Shown: one piece after another, positions 35,649 to 44,754 of the stretch
How positions within the stretch are numbered: the stretch's first letter is position 1
Layout of the letters: the number at the start of each line of letters is the position of its first letter
NCBI GenBank assembly: GCA_026710795.1
Contig: JAPOQK010000098.1
Span: forward strand, 1-64,000
Length of the DNA stretch: 64,000 nt
Origin: Candidatus Poribacteria bacterium
GTDB lineage: Bacteria; Poribacteria; WGA-4E; WGA-3G
Direction of reading: 5' to 3'
Notes under the pieces: generated by a model
Database searches by the model: none
What the model was told of the DNA's origin: nothing
Seen by the model: the letters and a program-made list of their open reading frames with translations, nothing else
Made by a program: the position numbers and the translations under genes

Positions 35649-37091
35649 TTATATTTGCATCTCAGCTAACTTTTTCTGCAGCCATTGACGCATAGGTGCA
35701 TTCCCCGGATCGCATACCTCAATGAAATGTCCCGGTAGCGGTTGTCCTATCAATGCCTCAATATCACGTCGTCGTTCTGAGACAACTTCAGGGTGATCGC
35801 TCGCAACGTTAGTTTTTTCTTCTGGATCGTTCCGTACATCAAAGAGTTGATCGCCTTTTTCATCTTTATAACCGACAGATGTGCAGAAATTCCAATGATA
35901 GTCGCGTACACTTACGCGTCCGACAGCATTACCTGTTGTAAATCCTGCCCAACCATTGATAATCCGTTCGCGGAGATATGCCTTCTTCTGTGTTACCAGT
36001 TGCCACATATCCTCACCATCTGTCCATCCACATGGAACACCAGCAAAATTCAATAAGGTTGGCATCAGATCGTGGTTTTGGACAAATGCTGAAATGTCTT
36101 TATCATGAGGTCCATTCGGATGCCGTATCATCAAGTTTAGTTGCGTGTTGAAAGGATGGAGTTTATTTGCTCCTTTTCCAAAACTACCGTGATCGCGCAG
36201 CTGCGTGCCGTGATCTGACATTACAACTATAAGCGTCTCATCACGAATGTTAAGTGCCTCAATCTTATCCAATACTGCACCGACCCATTTATCAACGAAA
36301 GTCACCTCCCCAAGATAGAGTGCCTCAATACGGTCGCGTTCCTCTTCAGAAGGTCCGCCACCTTCATTAGCACTACCTGGTGAGATGAAGTCTTTTCCTT
36401 CATAGTCAGGCATATAAATATCTGCATAAGACTTAGGTGGATCCCAAGGTTCATGTGGATCGAAACTATCTACCCATAAGAAGAATGGACCGACGGTATG
36501 ATTATCTTCAAGCCAATCTGCTGCAGAACGGAAGACACGTGCACAACTATAGTCATCATCCGATTTCCGATGGCGTTGGGATAACAAGTAGTTCACAAGT
36601 CCGGCATGTCGTTGCCAATTGATTGGTTCTCGGACATGATTGCGTAGTGTTTCCTCGATTAACCTCGGATCACCACTATGCCAGTTATCCGATTCTTGTC
36701 CACGGATAAAGTCGAAATGCGCGAAACCACGTGAGAAATTCATTGTGGGTTTGAACATGTGGTATGTATCCGCAATGAGTGCAGTCAGATAACCACGTTC
36801 CAAAAGCACTTCAGCAATGGTATCTTGTTCTGGTGGGATTTTATGCCAACCGGGTGCGTGATGCCAATGTCCACGTCTATCAAAGTTATATTTCCACGGA
36901 AAACTACGCATTCCAGTAAAGTTGCCGCGACGAATCTGAAGTGTCGGTTGTCCTTCTCCAAAGGCGTTTGTAAAGCGCACGCTTTCAGATGCAAATGCAT
37001 CCAGATTAGGTGTCTGTACGTGGCTGAACTTCTTGCCTTCCCCAATGATGTCTGCTCTAAAAGTGTCTAAACATATACAAACAATATTCAT
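35649..37091 (-). CDS. Sulfatase-family hydrolase with Thr at the formylglycine position
   Basis: Alkaline-phosphatase-fold hydrolase of 480 residues. Metal-site segments are clear: the N-terminal CLDTFRADIIG, TPNLDAFASES, FLWVDSFDPHEPWDPP, and VVMSDHGTQLRDHGSFGKG. In sulfatases a C/S-x-P-x-R motif is converted to formylglycine. Here the aligned segment, counted back from FTG, reads Thr50-Leu-Gln-Ile-Arg54, with no Cys or Ser. It may be an unmodified phosphodiesterase-like enzyme using Thr, or a sulfatase-fold protein of other specificity. It starts 4 bp after the pyrF stop, so it belongs to the argH-pyrF transcript. Confidence 0.82.
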   Translation of the reverse strand: MNIVCICLDTFRADIIGEGKKFSHVQTPNLDAFASESVRFTNAFGEGQPTLQIRRGNFTGMRSFPWKYNFDRRGHWHHAPGWHKIPPEQDTIAEVLLERGYLTALIADTYHMFKPTMNFSRGFAHFDFIRGQESDNWHSGDPRLIEETLRNHVREPINWQRHAGLVNYLLSQRHRKSDDDYSCARVFRSAADWLEDNHTVGPFFLWVDSFDPHEPWDPPKSYADIYMPDYEGKDFISPGSANEGGGPSEEERDRIEALYLGEVTFVDKWVGAVLDKIEALNIRDETLIVVMSDHGTQLRDHGSFGKGANKLHPFNTQLNLMIRHPNGPHDKDISAFVQNHDLMPTLLNFAGVPCGWTDGEDMWQLVTQKKAYLRERIINGWAGFTTGNAVGRVSVRDYHWNFCTSVGYKDEKGDQLFDVRNDPEEKTNVASDHPEVVSERRRDIEALIGQPLPGHFIEVCDPGNAPMRQWLQKKLAEMQI

Positions 37092-37095
37092 AAAG

Positions 37096-37809
37096 TTACA
37101 TTCCTCTCATTTCGTCCAGTATTTTTTCTGCAGCCTCCAATGGGTCTTCTGCTTCAATGATAGGTCTACCCACAACGATGAAATCTGCACCGCGATTTAT
37201 TGCCTCCGCAGGCGTTGTAATACGACGTTGGTCTCCTGGATCTGCCCATTTTGGACGTATTCCTGGTGTGACTATAAGAAAGTTGTCACCACATGCTTTA
37301 CGTATCGGTTCTATTTCCAACGGTGATGCGACAACACCGTCTAATCCAGCTTCTTTTGTCAGTTTCGCCAAGTAAACGACCTGTTCTGAAAGTTGTCGTT
37401 CAGACCCGAAGTTTGACTGAAATCCCATCTCATCCATGCTTGTGAGGATTGTCACTCCAAGTAGGATAGGATTGGGTATTCTTGCTTTGTATGCAGCATC
37501 ATCTGCCCTGGATCTCGCAGCCTGCATCATTTCTAATCCACCGGACGCATGCATGTTTATCATGTTCGCACCGTGTTTTGTCATTGTGCTAACATCGCGT
37601 GCCACCGTGTTGGGTATATCATGGAATTTTAGGTCAACAAAAGTATTATGTCCGTTCTGTTCGAACCATGGAAAAGCTTCCATACCAAGTGCACTGAATG
37701 CTTGAAACCCCATCTTAAACCAACCGACTATATCCATAAGCGTTCCAGATAACCAGATAATCTCTTCATCATCATCTGTATCCAGAGCAACTATCAATCT
37801 GTTGTCCAC
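37096..37809 (-). CDS. pyrF: Orotidine 5'-phosphate decarboxylase
   Basis: Last step of UMP synthesis. The catalytic motif FVDLKFHDIPNTVA, the phosphate-binding TPGIRPKWADPGDQRRITTP and the final GADFIVVGRPI are all present. Start taken at GTG 37809, with GGAG ending 9 bp upstream. The frame is also open to TTG 37824, which would overlap argH by 11 bp. Sits between argH and the sulfatase-family gene in one transcript. Confidence 0.92.
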   Translation of the reverse strand: MDNRLIVALDTDDDEEIIWLSGTLMDIVGWFKMGFQAFSALGMEAFPWFEQNGHNTFVDLKFHDIPNTVARDVSTMTKHGANMINMHASGGLEMMQAARSRADDAAYKARIPNPILLGVTILTSMDEMGFQSNFGSERQLSEQVVYLAKLTKEAGLDGVVASPLEIEPIRKACGDNFLIVTPGIRPKWADPGDQRRITTPAEAINRGADFIVVGRPIIEAEDPLEAAEKILDEMRGM

Positions 37810-37813
37810 TACT

Positions 37814-39328
37814 TTATTCTCCAACTGAAGGTTCAGCTGAACCTTTCAAAACATTTTTAACTATTCGTTGTGATTCTTTATAAGCATCATCAATTTTTGT
37901 CTGACAGGAAGACACATGCATTGCCATTTCATTCAGTTGTTGTTCAAAATTATCTATCATACGGGAAACTTCTGTAGGCGATGTGCCACCGAGACTCTGG
38001 TTATTTTGAATTGCCAATTCCGCGTCCAGAATCTGTTTCAGTTGTGCAATCGGTATGTCCATATCTTTTTGTTTCAAGAGATTATGTGTTAACTCCAAAT
38101 CAGTGAACGTCCTTTCATTTTCAACCAGTTCTCCGACAAGCCAACCTACAATTTCATGACTTTCACGAAAACTGATTTGATGTTTCTTGACAAGATAATT
38201 CGCTAATTCTGTTGCTGTAGCAAAATTCGCATTAACCAATTCAGACATCCGTTCAGTCTTGAATTCTGTCGTCTTGAGCAGATTAGGTAAAATACCGAGA
38301 CAGGACTTGACAATATCAAACGCTTCCCATAAAGGCGGTTTATCTTCCTGAAAATCTCGGTTGTACCCCATAGGCAAACCCTTGAGATTGGTTAGCAGAT
38401 CTATTAAAGCACCGTAGACACGTCCAGTTCTACCACGCGTAAGTTCTGCTATGTCAGGATTCTTTTTTTGTGGCATGATTGAACTTCCCGAACTATATGC
38501 ATCGTCAAGTACTGCAATTCCGTATTCATAAGATGTCCAATAAATTATCTCTTCGCTTAGTCTTGATAGATTTGCCATCACGAGTGACAACGCAAAGAGG
38601 GTTTCAGCAATAAAATCTCGACTACTGATAACATCAAGCGCATGTTCATGTGGAGAATCGAAGCCAAGCAGTTTTGTTGTTAGGTTGCGGTCAATTGGGA
38701 ATGTTGTACCAGCCAGTGCACATGCACCAAGTGGATTCGTATTAGCAAGTTCGTAAGCAGATTGAAGTCGCTTTTGGTCACGCAAAAACATACTGACATA
38801 AGCAGTTGCCCAGAATCCAAGACTAATCGGTTGTGCATGCTGTGTATGTGTGTATCCAGGCATGACGGTGTCAACATGGTCTTTGGCAATGGTTAGGAAA
38901 GCATCGCATAACGTTGAAATGCCGCGTTGGATAGTTAGTATCTCATCTCGTATATAGAGACGCGCATCAACGAGTACCTGATCGTTTCGAGACCGAGCAG
39001 TATGTAGTTTGCCTCCTAATTCAATTCCAACGTTATCTATGAGATAGGACTCTACGTTCATGTGAACGTCTTCTTTATTCGGGTCAAGGGTGAAGGTGCC
39101 GTTTTGATAATCTTCCTCAGCCTTACAGAGCCAACGTAGTATCTCTTGCAAATCAGTATCAGAGATAATCTCTTGCTGAGCAAGCATTATTGCATGTGCT
39201 TTACTTCCCCAGATATCGTATACGATGAGGCGTGTATCTGCTTCAATTGAATGTGTGAAGGCAACGGATTCTGAGGTGAGGTTTGTGCTAAAACGTCCAC
39301 CCCAAAGGGTTTTTTTTGGGTTTCCCAT
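37814..39328 (-). CDS. argH: Argininosuccinate lyase
   Basis: Final step of arginine synthesis, splitting argininosuccinate into arginine and fumarate. 504 residues, with the N-terminal LWGGRF signature, DVHMNVESYLID, GKLHTARSRNDQV, MPGYTHTQHAQPISLGFW and the fumarase-superfamily signature GSSIMPQKKNPD. The C-terminal tail of about 35 residues beyond the usual end is charged and helical. The upstream gap of about 60 bp gives no obvious ribosome site. Followed closely by pyrF. Confidence 0.93.
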   Translation of the reverse strand: MGNPKKTLWGGRFSTNLTSESVAFTHSIEADTRLIVYDIWGSKAHAIMLAQQEIISDTDLQEILRWLCKAEEDYQNGTFTLDPNKEDVHMNVESYLIDNVGIELGGKLHTARSRNDQVLVDARLYIRDEILTIQRGISTLCDAFLTIAKDHVDTVMPGYTHTQHAQPISLGFWATAYVSMFLRDQKRLQSAYELANTNPLGACALAGTTFPIDRNLTTKLLGFDSPHEHALDVISSRDFIAETLFALSLVMANLSRLSEEIIYWTSYEYGIAVLDDAYSSGSSIMPQKKNPDIAELTRGRTGRVYGALIDLLTNLKGLPMGYNRDFQEDKPPLWEAFDIVKSCLGILPNLLKTTEFKTERMSELVNANFATATELANYLVKKHQISFRESHEIVGWLVGELVENERTFTDLELTHNLLKQKDMDIPIAQLKQILDAELAIQNNQSLGGTSPTEVSRMIDNFEQQLNEMAMHVSSCQTKIDDAYKESQRIVKNVLKGSAEPSVGE

Positions 39329-39388
39329 ATTATGATATATTCTATGATGACTAATTTCATACCAAATTGTTGTATGGATTAATAACAG

Positions 39389-39805
39389 TTATGACCATGG
39401 ATCAATAAGTTCAACTCCAACATTTTCAAAATCAGGCACGTTTCGAGTTGCAATGGATGCTTCTTGGGAACAGGCAATTGCAGCGATCTGACAATCGGCA
39501 TGGCTTATCGGTCTCCCAAGTGCGTGTCTCTGAGCATAAATTTCAGCATAATATTTTGCTGCATTACTATCAAAATTAAGGATGCGATTTTCAAATAACA
39601 CAGTAAACACGTGATTTGCAGACACCGCAAGACCGTTCTTTCTCTTTCCATTTGGTAAGAGTGCGATACCAGTCAAAATTTCTGCTTCGGTGATAGTTGT
39701 CACGAACAAGTTACCTGTAGGCTGGGTATCAAACCAAGTCAAAACCGTCTGTTGTGGTTTGTCCAGCATGAGTTCTGAGATTACATTGGTGTCAAGAACA
39801 ATCAT
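39389..39805 (-). CDS. PIN-domain toxin, VapC/FitB type
   Basis: Ribonuclease toxin of 138 residues. PIN acidic residues are visible at MIVLDTNVISEL (Asp5), TITEAEILTGI, and ISHADCQIAAIA; the end TRNVPDFENVGVELIDPW is typical of FitB-like toxins. Encoded 11 bp downstream of a small antitoxin gene, the normal order for VapBC. Confidence 0.88.
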   Translation of the reverse strand: MIVLDTNVISELMLDKPQQTVLTWFDTQPTGNLFVTTITEAEILTGIALLPNGKRKNGLAVSANHVFTVLFENRILNFDSNAAKYYAEIYAQRHALGRPISHADCQIAAIACSQEASIATRNVPDFENVGVELIDPWS

Positions 39806-39816
39806 AGTTAATCTTT

Positions 39817-40065
39817 TTAGTCAAACCGCGGTAATTCTCGCATTGGTTCACGTGGAGGTATGTCAAGCTCCACTCCACCGAAAGGTTTGAATATTGTGTG
39901 GATAACTGTTCCGAGACCATACTGTGGAATTTCTTCACTTTTCAAAGAATTTCGCACTTCCTGATCTTGTAGACAAGAAAGATAGTCTAATGCCTCTATA
40001 AGTTTTTCATTGGATAGTTGTCCAATTAAAATATTTGCTTGTTTTTGTAAGTCTATTTTTCTCAT
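39817..40065 (-). CDS. VapB-like antitoxin
   Basis: Start taken at ATG 40065, since AGGAGGG lies 7 bp upstream; a TTG two codons earlier is less likely. 82 residues: a helical N-terminal half (RKIDLQKQANILIGQLSNEKLIEALDYL is the helix-rich region, about residues 1-28) and a C-terminus ending PPREPMRELPRFD. Such a Pro/Arg-rich tail often inserts into the toxin groove. No clear DNA-binding ribbon-helix-helix or AbrB motif could be assigned, so autoregulation is uncertain. Confidence 0.75.
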   Translation of the reverse strand: MRKIDLQKQANILIGQLSNEKLIEALDYLSCLQDQEVRNSLKSEEIPQYGLGTVIHTIFKPFGGVELDIPPREPMRELPRFD

Positions 40066-40101
40066 TATCAAACCCTCCTATTGGAAATAACCCAATATTT
40101 T

Positions 40102-40956
40102 CTACGCGACTTGTGGAGGTCGGCGCGGAGCATTTGGTTGAATAATCCTACGTTGGTCAGGAGTCAGTCTTGCCAACAATGCATCTGAATGTGGATAATC
40201 AAAACGTTCACGAACATATTTTGGTGAATATCGGTAGACAATGGATCTTCGATAACCTGGATTGGTTCGTTCTGCCGAACCGTGCGTGATTGCATCTGTG
40301 AACATAACCACATCTCCCGCTTTAAGATGTACCTCCTGCGTTGCAAATGCTGACCCCGCTGGTTTGCCAGTGTAACCATCGTAGACTATACCTTTACCAT
40401 CATGTTTCAAACGCGGGTGAATCTCAGAGCATTTATGACTTCCCGGTATGAGTACAGGTGCCCCATCTCCTGGACCGATGTCGTTAATTGCCATCAAAAC
40501 ATTTATCTGACCTACAAGCCATTCTCCAGTATTTATTTGACGGAAGGTTAGATAACTCAACGGAACATGTCCACCGCAGTGGATGTGGATAAAACCACCT
40601 GGACCACGAACATTCAAAAAATTCTCATGGATAGAGAGTCCATTTACCTCATGGACATATTTCCGAATCATATTTATCCATGCCGGATAGTCAATTAACT
40701 TTTCAAATACCTCACCACCCTCAATGATATTCTGGAAATTGACACCATTTTCTATATTATAGGTATGTGTTTCAATATTGCCAATCCAACGAGGAATCCG
40801 TCTATCACCCGTATTAGACTCCCACGGTTGATCAACATAAGACCAATGGTTATCAATCCATTCGTTAATTTGATTCAGATCTTCATCCGAAATTGCATTC
40901 TCTATAATCAGATATCCTTGTAGGTCAAATAGGTAATCAAGTTGTTCTTGATCCAT
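40102..40956 (-). CDS. Phytanoyl-CoA dioxygenase family protein
   Basis: Cupin-fold 2-oxoglutarate/iron oxygenase family member, 284 residues. Seen are the jelly-roll core LMAINDIGPGDGAPVLIPGSHK, the distal histidine in AITHGSAERTNPGYRRSIVYRY and its 2-oxoglutarate-type arginines. The proximal HxD metal motif is not intact: the segment reads His124-Ile-His126-Cys-Gly-Gly-His130, so the carboxylate ligand is missing or supplied differently. The substrate is unknown. CAGGAGAG precedes the ATG. It follows the ThuA gene by 90 bp, a pairing common in organisms that degrade complex carbohydrates or organic acids. Confidence 0.82.
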   Translation of the reverse strand: MDQEQLDYLFDLQGYLIIENAISDEDLNQINEWIDNHWSYVDQPWESNTGDRRIPRWIGNIETHTYNIENGVNFQNIIEGGEVFEKLIDYPAWINMIRKYVHEVNGLSIHENFLNVRGPGGFIHIHCGGHVPLSYLTFRQINTGEWLVGQINVLMAINDIGPGDGAPVLIPGSHKCSEIHPRLKHDGKGIVYDGYTGKPAGSAFATQEVHLKAGDVVMFTDAITHGSAERTNPGYRRSIVYRYSPKYVRERFDYPHSDALLARLTPDQRRIIQPNAPRRPPQVA

Positions 40957-41046
40957 GCTTCTCTCCTGGTTTATTCCATAGTTGATGCGAGAACTGTCCT
41001 CATCTCATCTGAGTTGCCATCACATATAGAATAACCCAATTTTATA

Positions 41047-41850
41047 TTACAGATAGGCATTTAAATCTGCTTCTGAAGGTGTTGGTGTTGAAAGACCATC
41101 TTCAGGAATTTCTACTTTTGCTGTCCAAGCAATTGCGTTGAGAATAAACCTTCTAAGATTGTCGTCTCCCCAATTCTTATGGTAATGTCCACCAGTAAAT
41201 CCGAATCCGCGCCCACCATCCTGTCGTTCTTTACACCAACCGAGATGTTGTGGTTCACCATTTGCCACAGATGCACGAACATGGGGATTGCCACTATGTG
41301 GTCCGTCAGGTCTCTTGAGTGTAGACTCCGGGGCGACTGCACTCAACACAGGTACTACATCTTGCATATTATTAGGAAATCGCATGTGGTAATACCATTC
41401 GTCATCTAATGAAAACGGTACCATTCCGCGTGTCACAGGATGTTCCGGAAAACCGGTAAATTCTGCTGTCCAATGTGGGTTTACTGAGAGATGTGTTTCA
41501 AAATAACCACCAATCCATTCCAAGAAACGATCACCCGGTTCTCCTTTAGGTACTTCAACTGCATAGTGAAGCATGGCAATTCCAATACCTTGTGCAGCGA
41601 ATTTTGAAATCTGTTCAAGATGCGGAATGCACAAATGACCTCCACCACCATCGGAATACACTATAATAGCATCTGTATTTTCAAAAAGGGACGGGTCTGA
41701 GGGCCATCCTTTACTTACAACCGCATCCATGTTTTCTACTGCATCATTCAATTGGTCAGCCAAGAAAGAACACCCTCCAGGATGTTCATGAGAGCCGCTT
41801 CCATGACTTGCCCCACCAGCAACGAACACAATTCTTGTTTTTGTTGACAT
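41047..41850 (-). CDS. ThuA-like (class I glutamine amidotransferase fold) protein
   Basis: 267 residues with the ThuA pattern: IVFVAGGASHGSGSHEHPGG at the start, then IIVYSDGGGGHL, GIAMLHYAVE, GYFETHLSVNPHW, DEWYYHMRF and a final GGHYHKNWGDDNLRRFILN. ThuA proteins are linked to trehalose and other disaccharide use. The reaction of this subgroup is not known. AAGGAG precedes the ATG. Likely co-transcribed with the PhyH gene. Confidence 0.85.
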   Translation of the reverse strand: MSTKTRIVFVAGGASHGSGSHEHPGGCSFLADQLNDAVENMDAVVSKGWPSDPSLFENTDAIIVYSDGGGGHLCIPHLEQISKFAAQGIGIAMLHYAVEVPKGEPGDRFLEWIGGYFETHLSVNPHWTAEFTGFPEHPVTRGMVPFSLDDEWYYHMRFPNNMQDVVPVLSAVAPESTLKRPDGPHSGNPHVRASVANGEPQHLGWCKERQDGGRGFGFTGGHYHKNWGDDNLRRFILNAIAWTAKVEIPEDGLSTPTPSEADLNAYL

Positions 41851-42756
41851 ATATTCTCCTTATCTGTTATTGTTGATGTTATACTATACCTATAGTTAGA
41901 TTTTTACAATTCTCAACACACACCAAACTGTCTACATCATGACCATTATTTTACTTGTTAAATTTACCATTGTCAATCTTTTATTTATAGTGAGTAGTTG
42001 AGTGTGTCAAGTCTTTTGCATGTGATTCTGAGACAAGAAAATCAAATTATATGTTGACGCCCTCTGTAATTCATTTCTTTGTAGATAGTAGTTGAATTTA
42101 GAAGTTTCCAATCCTTAACTCATTAATTGTGACTTTTAGCATATTAATTGTGACTTTTTTAGAGGTCACAGTGACGTGTTGAATCCAGTTAGGACAAGGA
42201 ATGTGACGCGAATTTCACTTTTTTATTTTTTACCTCTTTTCTTATGTTCTGTTTAATCCATTGCTGACAATTTTACTACAAATTCTATGCTTTCAACGTC
42301 TGCTAACAATGTCCATAGATCCGAACGAACGTATCGGACTACTACACGTATATTCTTAATTGGTTACCAATGTTGAAGGTATCTTTTCTTGCTCCAAACC
42401 TACTGTACCTGTTTTTGATAAGTGTTGCATTCTAAACACATGTTAATTATATAGTATTATTTTGTGGGTGTCAAATTAATAAGTGATATTTTTTATTGGG
42501 TATCTATTGGGTTTTTATTGGATTATTATTGTTTGAACCAGGAATTACGAATTTACGCTAAATACTTCTATGGTATTTGGTCGGATTACAGGATTTTCAG
42601 GATAATGGATATTGAATCTCGCTCACGATGGAAGGACTGGTTTTGATTAAAATATATTATGTAATGCAATTGGTGTAAACAGACGGAGATATACTGACGT
42701 TAAATGCTATGAACTATCAAATAGTCAGGAACTACAACAAATATAGGAGAACAGTG
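41851..42756. other. Long intergenic region with direct repeats and a dispersed-repeat copy
   Basis: No convincing gene in about 900 bp. ATTAATTGTGACTTTT occurs twice in direct orientation (42122-42137 and 42143-42158), 21 bp apart, or two helix turns; GTGAC of the second copy pairs with GTCAC at 42165-42169. Further on are three imperfect TATTGGGT-like repeats (about 42496-42530) and GTTTGAACCAGGA (42531-42543), inverted at 22452-22464. TTACAGGATTTTCAGGAT follows near 42590. The 60-codon frame 42464-42646 lies over this repeat and is not credible. Confidence 0.5.
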
Positions 42757-43236
42757 ATGAAGCGGACATATACATTATTAAGTATAATGCTATTTCTATC
42801 GATTGCATTTATATTAAGCGGTTGTGAAGAAACTACATCTGGCGGAAGTGGAGCAATAGACATTGGACGTGCTGAACCTAAAATAATAGATTCTATGCTT
42901 GCGGTATCTGTTGTAGATGATCGTCCTTCCGATATCACGGATACATTTGATTCTGAATTAGATGATAAGGTGTTCTTATGGATTTTATGGGATAATATTG
43001 ATACTGGACACCAAGTTGAGGTTAACTGGATCTCTCCTGATGATGACTTGGAGGATCCTCCATATCACAGTGAAAAGATTACTATATCTTCAACAACAGG
43101 TGAGAAGATAACTTGGTTTTATATTGATGCACCAACCGGTGGGTTAAGTGGAGAAAGATTTGCATCAGGTTATTGGATTGTTGAGATTTATCTTGATGAT
43201 CTCTTTGAACGTGGTCATCTGTTTTATATGGAGTAA
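42757..43236 (+). CDS. Small lipoprotein of unknown function
   Basis: ATG 42757 is chosen because AGGAG (42745-42749) lies 7 bp upstream; the frame is open to 42709. A lipoprotein signal (LLSIMLFLSIAFILSGCEE) puts the lipid-modified Cys near residue 23. The mature part of about 136 residues is acidic and beta-rich, with WILWDNIDTGHQVEVNWISP and GYWIVEIYLDDLF. That pattern would suit an Ig-like or CARDB-like envelope domain. No family is recognised. It follows a 0.9-kb gene-free stretch. Confidence 0.65.
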   Translation: MKRTYTLLSIMLFLSIAFILSGCEETTSGGSGAIDIGRAEPKIIDSMLAVSVVDDRPSDITDTFDSELDDKVFLWILWDNIDTGHQVEVNWISPDDDLEDPPYHSEKITISSTTGEKITWFYIDAPTGGLSGERFASGYWIVEIYLDDLFERGHLFYME

Positions 43237-43273
43237 AAAAGTATATTCTTAATAAAAAGATATGTCAAGGAAA

Positions 43274-44728
43274 CTACCCTTTCACAACACCAATTGGACG
43301 GAGGCGTGCGACGCGGCGTGAGAGTCCTGCTTTATCAACAACGCGGACTACCTCATCAACATCTTTGTATGCCTCGGATACCTCCTCCTGCAAGGTGCGT
43401 TTGCCTTCAGCGCGAACATAGATACCTTTTTTTTCAAGATCATCCTTGATGGATCTCCCTTTTGTCAATTCTATTGCTTTACGTCGTGAGAGGACTCTCC
43501 CCGCGCCATGACAGGTTGTACCCCATGTCTCTGCCATCGCTCCAGGATTACCAACCAACACATAAGAAGCAGTACCCATATCTCCGGGAATTAGGACAGG
43601 TTGTCCGACCTTTTGATATTTATCTGGAATTTCAGGATGTCCTGCAGGAAAAGCGCGTGTTGCTCCTTTTCTGTGGATAAACAACTCTCGTTCTTTTCCA
43701 TCAACTTTATGCTTTTCAAACTTTCCGATGTTATGTGATACATCGTAGACAAGTTCCAATCCGAGTTCATCCTCGGTTGTGTCGAAATACTTCATAAATG
43801 TTTGCCGAACAAGGTGCATAATGCATTGCCGATTGTTCCATGCATAATTCGCACTACATGCCATTGCAGTGATGTAATCTTGTCCTTCGGGTGAGTTGAT
43901 TGGCGCAGACGCAAGTTGTCTGTCGGGTAGGTTTATTCCGTATCTCTCTGTTACTTGGACCCAGCTCTTTACATGCTCATCGCAGATTTGATAACCAAAT
44001 CCGCGTGAACCTGTATGGATCATGACACAGATATTTCCCTCGCTCAATCCCATAGCGTTAGCAGCTTCACGGTAAAAGATACGGTCAACAACTTGTACTT
44101 CAAGAAAATGGTTTCCTGAACCGAGTGTACCGAGTTGGTTTTTGCCGCGTTCTAATGCACGTTGGCTTGCAGCATCAGCATTAGCATGTTGAAGGATTCC
44201 TGATGCTTCTGTAAATTGTAGGTCTTTGGGGTGTCCGTATTCACGCTCAATTGCCCAATTTGCACCCTTTTCTAACATATATCGCTCTTCATTAAGAGAG
44301 AGTTGGATCTTTCCTTTGGAGCCAACACCACATGGAACATTATCAAAGAGTTCTCCAATGAGTCCTTTTGCCTTGCCTTCTAATTGTTTGGCATTAAGGT
44401 TAGTTCGGATCAACCGCACCCCGCAATTAATATCGTAGCCTATACCACCGGGAGAAACGACACCATCTGCCTGTGGGTCAGTAGCAGCAACCCCTCCGAT
44501 AACGAAACCGTAACCCCAATGAAGATCTGGCATTGCGAGTGAATGTTTCACAATGCCGGGTAGATGTGCGACATTTGCTACCTGCTGTAATGCCTCATCG
44601 CTTTTTGACTGATTCAGTAATTTTTCATTTGCATAAATAATACCGTCTACACGCATTCCCTTCATGTGACTTTTCGGTATACGCCATCGGTACTCATCTA
44701 TTTTCTCTAGAATTACTTTTGATGCCAT
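43274..44728 (-). CDS. rtcB: RNA-splicing ligase RtcB
   Basis: Joins RNA ends carrying 2',3'-cyclic phosphate and 5'-hydroxyl using GTP and manganese. The 484-residue protein has VVSPGGIGYDINCGVRLIRT with the metal-binding Cys102, GTLGSGNHFLEVQ, MIHTGSRGFGYQ, and TCHGAGRVLSRR with the guanylylated histidine near 407. The matching archease gene lies at 10266-10691. It is last in a minus-strand run after the Gfo/Idh/MocA gene (26-bp gap). The substrate could be tRNA or stress-cleaved RNA. Confidence 0.93.
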   Translation of the reverse strand: MASKVILEKIDEYRWRIPKSHMKGMRVDGIIYANEKLLNQSKSDEALQQVANVAHLPGIVKHSLAMPDLHWGYGFVIGGVAATDPQADGVVSPGGIGYDINCGVRLIRTNLNAKQLEGKAKGLIGELFDNVPCGVGSKGKIQLSLNEERYMLEKGANWAIEREYGHPKDLQFTEASGILQHANADAASQRALERGKNQLGTLGSGNHFLEVQVVDRIFYREAANAMGLSEGNICVMIHTGSRGFGYQICDEHVKSWVQVTERYGINLPDRQLASAPINSPEGQDYITAMACSANYAWNNRQCIMHLVRQTFMKYFDTTEDELGLELVYDVSHNIGKFEKHKVDGKERELFIHRKGATRAFPAGHPEIPDKYQKVGQPVLIPGDMGTASYVLVGNPGAMAETWGTTCHGAGRVLSRRKAIELTKGRSIKDDLEKKGIYVRAEGKRTLQEEVSEAYKDVDEVVRVVDKAGLSRRVARLRPIGVVKG

Positions 44729-44754
44729 TTGATGTACTCACTTCTGTAGAAAAA

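Noticed and set aside
39299-39330. CCCAAA...TTTGGG inverted repeat with a T-run resembling a terminator
   Set aside because: It lies inside the first codons of argH and is explained by the coding of Asn-Pro-Lys-Lys-Thr-Leu-Trp.
42464-42646. 60-codon ORF before the small lipoprotein
   Set aside because: Lies over repeat DNA that is partly inverted at 22452-22464, and has no ribosome site.
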